Assembly (NCBI GenBank): GCA_027563935.2
Contig: CM050448.1
Coordinates: 120,082,493-120,146,492 of the forward strand
DNA: 64,000 nucleotides
DNA from: Costus lasius
Taxonomy: Eukaryota; Streptophyta; Magnoliopsida; Zingiberales; Costaceae
Reading direction: 5' to 3'
Shown here: positions 57,196 through 64,000 of the stretch, piece after piece
Layout of the letters: every line of letters starts with the position of its first letter
How positions within the stretch are numbered: position 1 is the stretch's first letter
Made by a program: the position numbers and the translations under genes
Notes under the pieces: generated by a model
The model's input: the letters and a program-made list of their open reading frames with translations, nothing else
What the model was told of the DNA's origin: nothing
The model's database searches: none

Positions 57196-58911
57196 ATGAG
57201 TGACGAAAGTGTGAAGCTGACAGGGATTAGACAGATTGTGAGACTGAGAGAGATGCTGCAGAAATGGCACTCTGTTGCTTTGAGTAGAAGGGAGGAATCG
57301 GAAAGTCCATCTGGCATTTCTCCTGCGATAGATAGACGCTTGAAATCTTCTCTGTATCTATGTGACTCAGATGAGGAGGGTTGCAATAGCCCTGAACCTC
57401 ATCTCCCATCTGATGTACCGAAGGGCTACTGCCCAGTTTACATAGGAGAGGAAATGCGGAGGTTTGTCATACCCACGAGTTACTTGAGATTTCCAGTGTT
57501 CAAGGCACTGCTACATAAAGCTGAGGAGGAATATGGATTTAATCATATGAAGGCACTCACGATCCCTTGCGAGGTTGAAACCTTCAAGTACATTCTCCAG
57601 TGCATGGAAAGGCACAAGAGAGACCTCATTGATGACTGTGAGTTATTTTCTCACCCTAGCTTTTTCATGTTATTAGTTTATGTATGAACACTAAGGGATA
57701 AATCCAACAATAGTGAGGCATATGCTGAAAGTTAATATAGCAATCATGAATTCTCTAAAACTATAAAATCCATATATGTCATCCTTCCTTTAGCCCCATC
57801 AATTGCTCTCCCTTTATAGTGAAAGGAAAAAAAAAATTCATGTTAGAACGTCCTCATTAATAAAAAGAGAATAAATAGAGACGGAAGAACTAATTTTAAA
57901 AACATATTAAAGAGAACCACAAAAAAAAATGCATCAATCATCCTCTAATTTTTGATATGTCAGCAAATTCTAATTAAGAGTATATTCTCTCAATTATAGG
58001 GTTGAGCATAAGGTACCGATACTTCGGTACCGTACTAAATTTTTCAGCATTCAGTATTTTGAGATCGGTATTGAATTTTAAATTGGGATTTCAGTGCCGG
58101 TATTGGTACGTTAAAAAAATAGATTCTTTTATAATCTTGGAAGTATTGAATATTATATATATATTTATTAATTAATATATTTATTTAATGTAGACACTTA
58201 GTTGAATACTTAAATGTTCTTTTTAATAAAAAAGAATTTTGGTTTTTTACTTTTGTAGAATATTTGTTTTTTATTTGTTAGTTGTCTTTTGTATTTTGAA
58301 ATTATTTACTATTGTTTAAACTTAAGTTAGATTTAGAAATAGAGGAATTTAAAATTTTAGAATTTTAAAAATTTTTTGAACTAATTTTTGAAAGTACTGA
58401 ACTCCCGGATTAGAATTCGGTACCAGTACCTTCAAAAAATTCGGAAGTCCCAAACTCCTATTTGCTCACCCCCTACTCAATTGCATGATAATCGATCTAT
58501 CTGACTATAAAAGGTGAGTTGCTCGATTACCAGTTCTTCAACTGAATGAAAGCTTGCCCCCATGTTTTTTTATTTTACAATCCTCACTTCGGATAGGAAA
58601 GCAAGGACATTAACTTCTATAGACAATTTCGTCCTCTCCTTTGTCCTTCTGGATGCTGCTTTTCTTGATTACTAACAATTACAATTGGACTTTAATGCAA
58701 GTTTAATCAGAGAATCTGCATCCTAGGCTTATTTGGCAATTAGATAGTGATCTTTAATAAATATCACAGCAATAGGTTTTACTTAGAGCATGAATTCTCC
58801 TGGAAATCTATCTTGCTAATATAATAAAATTTTCATCATTCAGCATGCCCCACTTAATCTCTTTTCTTATTTCCTATTGCAGATGGGAATCCAACGGATA
58901 TACAGAAATAG
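57196..58911 (+). CDS. SAUR: SAUR family protein with a 3' intron
   Basis: Exons: 57196-57637 and 58883-58911; 156 aa. The N-terminal 70 residues form a variable extension that includes IRQIVRLREMLQKW. The conserved SAUR domain follows at about 73-140: VPKGYCPVYIGEEMRRFVIP, SYLRFPVFKALLHKAEEEYGF and IPCEVETFKYILQCMER. SAURs are small auxin-induced proteins; many inhibit PP2C.D phosphatases at the plasma membrane and so promote cell expansion. Most SAUR genes lack introns. Here the frame crosses a GT..AG intron (57638-58882) into nine further codons and a stop; without splicing the protein would run about 15 codons into the intron and end at 57687. The 5' leader probably starts near 56050 and is itself spliced. 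A MITE sits inside the coding intron. Confidence 0.9.
57997..58475. mobile_element. hAT-type MITE in the SAUR intron
   Basis: Ends are TAGGGTTGAGCA and, inverted, TAGGGGGTGAGCA. The flanking 8-bp direct repeats are CTCAATTA (57989-57996) and CTCAATTG (58476-58483), which differ at one base. Near both ends lie GGTACCG/TTCGGTACC words typical of subterminal repeats. It has no coding capacity and is AT-rich. Confidence 0.8.
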
Positions 58912-59834
58912 AACTTCTTTGACTTGTTGTCATCCAGTAATGCTGAAGTTCTGTTGCATTTACAAATAAGTATATGCTTTTTGGTCAAATAGATTCAATT
59001 TTTTCTATGTGGGGTGATGTTTGTAGGAATCTGATGTTCTCTGGGACTAGCTGCTATGAAATGAATGGTGGAATGGCTCCCTTTGTTTTTTTCTTTTCTT
59101 TGTCACCATTACTTTGACATCAGTGTTTCTGAATTCTGTTAAGTTGCATTTGTATGCACTTGTTTTTAATATATTTTGTTTGATCCTTGTGTAACATGAT
59201 TCTTGGATAATGTATTGATAATGTATTCTGATCCACTTTTGTTGGCTGTTCATGAGTTTGTTTTCCTTTCTATATAACGTGAAGCTCTTCGTTTCACAAG
59301 TTGAAAACTTTTCGAGTGTTATTTCATGATTTTAAATGAGTTGTTAATGATAGAACATACAAGAAGACGTGACATAATATTAGATTGATTGGTAGGATAG
59401 AGAATGATTTTACTTTTGTTTTTTCTTTGCCTTGGAGCAAGATTTTGTCTGAATGTTTTGTCTTTTATGTCTTTTAAGTTGTAATGGGTACTAGATAGCA
59501 GATGGACATTACTAAAATGTGAACCAATCTCAAGTTGTGGTATACATGATTAGAGGGATTAGCAAAAAAGTGATCATGTGCAATTATATTATCCTTTTGT
59601 ACTAATCTCGTCACATTTCAATTTCTTGAACTTGAATCTCAAATAAGATAAGGTAATCGTTATTCTTAATAGTAAGATGTATAACGTTATCTCTAATTTT
59701 TCTTTACCTAAGTTGGCATGCCACACTAAACCGAGTCGCGTCAAGCGACGTGCATTTGTGAAAATTTTCATTCCCTTGCACACTTCAGTTTTTCATTGTC
59801 CCTTGCCCACCACCTTGCCACCGGCTGCCACAGC
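58912..59834. other. 3' flank of SAUR and spacer
   Basis: AT-rich sequence holding the SAUR 3' UTR and nothing else that can be supported. It ends at the target duplication of the next element. Confidence 0.45.
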
Positions 59835-59842
59835 CCTACCCC

Positions 59843-61662
59843 CAGGGGTGAGCATTCGATTTCGGTAAATTTGGTTTTACCGATTTACCGACGAATTCGG
59901 TAATTTTGATTTAGTATAAAATAATTCGGTTTTGATTTCGGTATAAATATTTAGAAGTTTTGGTATTCGGTATTTGATTTGATTTATTTTTATCAATTCG
60001 GTAAAAAAACTAATTTACTGAATTTTATTAAAATATTATATATATATATATATATACTAATTTTAAACGAATTAATGGTTAATGAATCCTATTTACCTAC
60101 TGTTCAAACCCATTAGGCCATTATCCATTTAACTCCTAAAAACCTAATTGCAGTCCGCCTCTTGACTTCTCGTTGGCTTGCTCAAGAGAAAACCCTCAAC
60201 TTGCCGCCGGCACCTCCTTCCCATCTCCCGGCCTCTCCTTCACGTCTCCCGGCCTCCCCTCCTTCCTCTCATCCTCCCTTTCATCATCTCGGCCTCCCGT
60301 CACGACGTCGCCCCTACGTCATTCCATCCTTCGAGCCTTGCCAGCGAAGTGTTCGCCGCCGGCCTCTTTTTTCAAGTGTTTCCAAGTTCCAACCTCTGAT
60401 AACCCTTAGGAGACAGTGAATCAACACTAAACAGGTCATTTTCTAAACCCTAATTTTTAAAACCTAACAATGTCTCTTGGTTGATGAGAAGGTTTATTTG
60501 GAGTCCAAATTTAACATCAATAAGACTGTGTCCTAGACTCCTAGTCTCTAAGAGAATAAGGGAAAAAATATAATCAAAGAAAGAAAAATAAAGAGTTAAA
60601 TATTTGGATATATGCATGTACTTGGCTTCTTACTTCTTAGCATGTGATGTGTCATTGTGAAGCTAGGGCATAAGGGCATTATACTTTCTTAACTTTAGTG
60701 TATTTGAAATGCCATCCGCTCTCAATAAAAAGATTTTTTTTATCATGCAACACTTGCATACCATTTCTTCCTGTTTACTCTTCTAGATTAGCTAAGCTGG
60801 AGTAGGAAACTAATGCTGCTCATCCATAGTTAATCACCTGTTTTATAATTTATTCTCTCAGCTGTTGTTTAACTAGATGAGAAGCTACTAATGTTTGTGT
60901 TTTATTTATCCTCTCAGCTATTGTAGAAAAAGACTAAGGAAGTAGTGGGTGACTTATACATCAATAGCTTCAAATGTAAGTTTTTAAAATTTTAATAAAT
61001 GTAGACAAGTTTTTAATACATAGTTAATATTTATATTTTCTTATGCTTATGCTATATTTGATACTTATTCTCATTATAGTGGGCTGGCTTATTTGTATAA
61101 GATATTTAGTTTATATCTCTTCGAGAACTTGACATTCATGTCCTTTACTTCAACTAAACGAATACATCAGAACTTCTTTACAAATCTCTTGTTGTGAAGC
61201 TTGTGGTTGGGATGCCATTTAAGGTTTATACTTCGCACTTACAAGTTACAAATTATATTATTTAGTCCAATAGCTTCCATATGAACAATTGTGTTGTTGA
61301 ACTTTATGAGATTGACTTCAGGATCTGGCAACATTGGACTCTATTCTTCCTCCATTAGAAGATGTTGATTCTGCAAGAGCTTGCACATTACTTTCAATGT
61401 GAAGAAAAAAAGATGATGGTAGCTTGATATTTTTGACAATCTATGTTGTTGAATATTTGATATAAATAAGCATATAAAATCATAAGTATTGATTGGAATT
61501 TATTATATTTGGAGTTGTTTGTATAATATATTTTCGGTAAATTCGGTTTGGTAAGAATTCAGTTTTTATAAAATTTGGTTCAGTTTCGGTTTATAAATTT
61601 TCGGTAAAAAAATTTTTAGTAAATCTAATTCGGTATCAGTAAATATCGAATGCTCACCCCTA
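59843..61662. mobile_element. Non-autonomous hAT element, 1.8 kb
   Basis: Begins CAGGGGTGAGCATTCGAT and ends with the inverse ATCGAATGCTCACCCCTA (only the outermost base differs in 17-18 bp). It is flanked by a perfect 8-bp duplication, CCTACCCC, at 59835-59842 and 61663-61670. Subterminal TTCGGTA words are dense within 170 bp of each end. No transposase frame is present. Inside is a C-rich stretch (60150-60420), open in three frames, with short CTCCCGGCCTC repeats, followed by mixed sequence that may be captured genic DNA. Confidence 0.88.
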
Positions 61663-61670
61663 CCTACCCC

Positions 61671-62450
61671 TGCCTCGTCATCTCCTTTTTCCCCTTCCTG
61701 ACTTCCTGTGTCCCTTCGATGCTCACAAACTGTAGTCACGTGAATTTCACATGATTTAATTTCCTCCCTCTCATTTTTCTACCCTTCTTTTTTACTTCCT
61801 CTAACAAAACACAACTTAAAAGGCAAAAGGAAATGCATTGATAAATAAACCTCTTAGGAATAACCTTTAAAAAAACTCAATATTTGTCCCAATTAAACTA
61901 TCTTTCGAAGAAACCGAAGTGTGAAGGGCTTGATAACAAAGACATAAACTCCCTATCCACTTCTAACACCGCCTGACTTGTCACCAAACTCCTGAAAATC
62001 TCTTTTGAAGACATTGTCATTCTCCTCGGCAAGATAGCTATAGTTATATGCTCTCTTAATCTAAAAAACTTCTAAGGTCCCGTGAGTTAAGAGGGCTCCA
62101 CTTATCTAGCTATTAATTTCTACGAAACCTAGTCAATATTTTAAAAATAGAATCAATTTTTATGAAATTTACTCAATTTTATATAAAATATGATCAATTT
62201 ATATAAAATAAGTAAATTGATGCACATAAAAAGTAAAATGTTGCCCCTACCTAAGATGCCTAGGTATGATTACTACTTAGAAAATATTTTCTCATATTTC
62301 TTTTTTCCCATTTTGCTGATACCATGGTTAGTATCGACCCACTTTAGGGTATGTTTAGCTCCATTATCAATAGTTTTATAATTGTACTAAACTGTGTTTG
62401 TACTATATTAAATATTATATAAGATGTTTAATTAATAATTAACTATTGTC
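61671..62450. other. Spacer after the hAT element
   Basis: No gene or repeat boundary was recognised. Pyrimidine-rich at first, then AT-rich. Confidence 0.35.
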
Positions 62451-62454
62451 AAAA

Positions 62455-62770
62455 TTTAAAATAATAAATAAATATATTATTTTAAATTATTTATAATAAT
62501 AATATATTTTATTTTTTTAGTATTAAAATTTTAAATTATTTATTATAATAATAAAATTTATTTTTTAGTATTAAAATTTTAAATTATTTATATTAATAAT
62601 ATTTAAAATTTTAAATTATTTATATTAATAATAAAATTTATTTTTTAGTATTAAAATTTTAAATTATTTATATTAATAATATTTAAAATTTAAAATTATT
62701 TATATTAATAATATTTAAAATTTTAAATTATTTATATTAATAATATTTAAAATTTTAAATAAAATTATAA
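62455..62770. repeat. AT-only tandem repeat with about 32-bp units
   Basis: The words AATTTTAAATTATTTATATTAATAATATTTAA recur at least six times with small variants, interleaved with a longer form containing TTTTTTAGTATT. Almost no G or C is present. Confidence 0.8.
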
Positions 62771-64000
62771 AAATTACTTAATATCATAAAATGGATAATC
62801 CGACTCGAGTTTGAGTAAAACCCAATAACCATATAACTTATCACCCACAAAAGCTCTAAATCCCTATTCCACTGCTCAGTCGAACCTCACGAGTCTTGTG
62901 CGACTTCTGCTTACAACTCCACTGCCGCCGCGTCGTTTCAGCATCGATTCTGCTTTTGTATTCGCTCGCCCCTTTCTCTCCGAATAACCCTTGCAGCCGC
63001 CTTTCGTTTCTTACCGTTCGCTCCATCATCTCTCACAGCCACCGTTGACGACGCCTCTCGCTATTCGCTCGCCCCTTCTCTCACAACTTCGACCCTCGCA
63101 GCCGTCTCGCCCGTTCGCCTGTCCACCGTCTTCGCTCGTTCGCTTGTCCGCCGTCGATGAGTGAGGCAGCTGCCGTCTCTCGCAGCCGCCATCTCTTATC
63201 TCGCAAAGCAAGCGAGGCTCGTTCGTAAAAAAAACGTCTGTCCGCCATCTCTAGCAGTCATTCGTCGATCACGCCCGTCTGCATACTCTCGCAGTCGTTG
63301 TTGATCACGCCTCAATTTCAGCATAAAAAACAACTGTAAGAGTGAAATCTTATTGAGAGGTAAGAATTTCAACTGTAAGTGTGAAATCCGTTCTTTTGAG
63401 TCACAATTTCATCGCCTCAATTTCACATGGCTTTTATTCGTAAAATTTGTGAAAAATGATCTTGAACCATGCATGAATTGGTATAAGCTGTATGTGCACA
63501 ATACTTTGCTTTGGTAATTGAACTAATTTGAATAAACCAAAGTTGCTAAAGAATAAAATCAATATGAACTTCCTTTTTGCAGTGTTCAATAGATTGTAAA
63601 GAAATTGGTTTATGTTTCTTCAACTTCAAATTGCGTTGTTATTCCAAGGTCACCTTCAATATGTAACTGAAAGAATTTGGCATTATCCATGAATTTATAT
63701 GATTCATCCTCTTGTATTATCCATCAATTTTTATCACAACCATCATCAATATGTCCGTAATATTTGTCAACTAAGCATCAATATTCAATATACGACTTTC
63801 CATAGAAGTATCAATAAATAGAATAGGACTACTGTGTAGTTGGTCTGCTTTGATACCTACGGACCTAGTTTTATATTTACATCTACTAGTTTTTGATGTT
63901 GGATAGCCTTTACCCCCCCTAATGTCAGTTCTTTCTTATTAAGAGCATATCTAAGGCCTTCGATATTTTTTATTTTTTAACATTAAATAAAAATCCAATT
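62771..64000. other. C-rich block and AT-rich tail; no gene recognised
   Basis: 62870-63300 is C-rich, with loosely repeated words such as TTCGCTCGCCCCTTCTCTC and CGCAGCCG, and no long frame with a known domain. The remainder is AT-rich. It could be the leader of a gene beyond the window or an element end. Confidence 0.3.

Noticed and set aside
60162..60419. Three overlapping 73-85-codon frames
   Set aside because: They lie inside the hAT element and consist of Pro/Ser-rich translation of short C-rich repeats.

Overview
This window is nuclear DNA from a flowering plant, most likely a monocot. It has spliced genes with canonical GT..AG introns, plant-only families (JAZ/TIFY, SAUR, a long PPR-SMR protein, a plant MMP), AT-rich introns and spacers, and exons that are GC-rich at the 5' end and AT-richer towards the 3' end. 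Large TE-filled introns suggest a mid-sized to large genome, perhaps a non-grass commelinid such as a Zingiberales species. That placement is inference.

I could rebuild eight genes, and every exon junction keeps frame. In order: an intronless, probably GPI-anchored matrix metalloproteinase (8457-9527, +); a 74-aa conserved plant protein (11913-12137, +); a mitochondrial-type AAA ATPase with 14 exons over 22 kb (12598-34779, +); a TMEM87/GOST-type seven-transmembrane protein (36491-40011, +); a DUF985 cupin (40859-42908, -), divergent from the next gene; the chloroplast PPR-SMR protein EMB1270 (43405-51548, +); a short JAZ repressor (54543-55360, +); and a SAUR with an intron (57196-58911, +). 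They look like unrelated neighbours, not a pathway cluster, although JAZ and SAUR both act in hormone responses.

Most of the rest is mobile or repetitive DNA. Four insertions have ends I could define with target-site duplications (TSDs): a 2.1-kb solo LTR (499-2595, TSD GAATG), a 669-bp LTR-like element (52473-53141, TSD ATAAT), a 479-bp hAT-type MITE inside the SAUR intron (57997-58475), and a 1.8-kb non-autonomous hAT element (59843-61662, TSD CCTACCCC). EMB1270 intron 2 holds a decayed Ty1/copia reverse transcriptase and an antisense RNase-H-like fragment.

The most unusual part is the 8.25-kb intron 12 of the AAA gene (26219-34470). It is a succession of different tandem arrays (366-bp duplication, ~42-bp, ~191-bp and ~54-bp units, then CCGTTGAT-rich and GCCGAGAG-rich stretches), two of them built from hairpin-forming units. 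I found no new defence, biosynthetic or mobile system, no CRISPR array and no convincing tRNA or rRNA gene.
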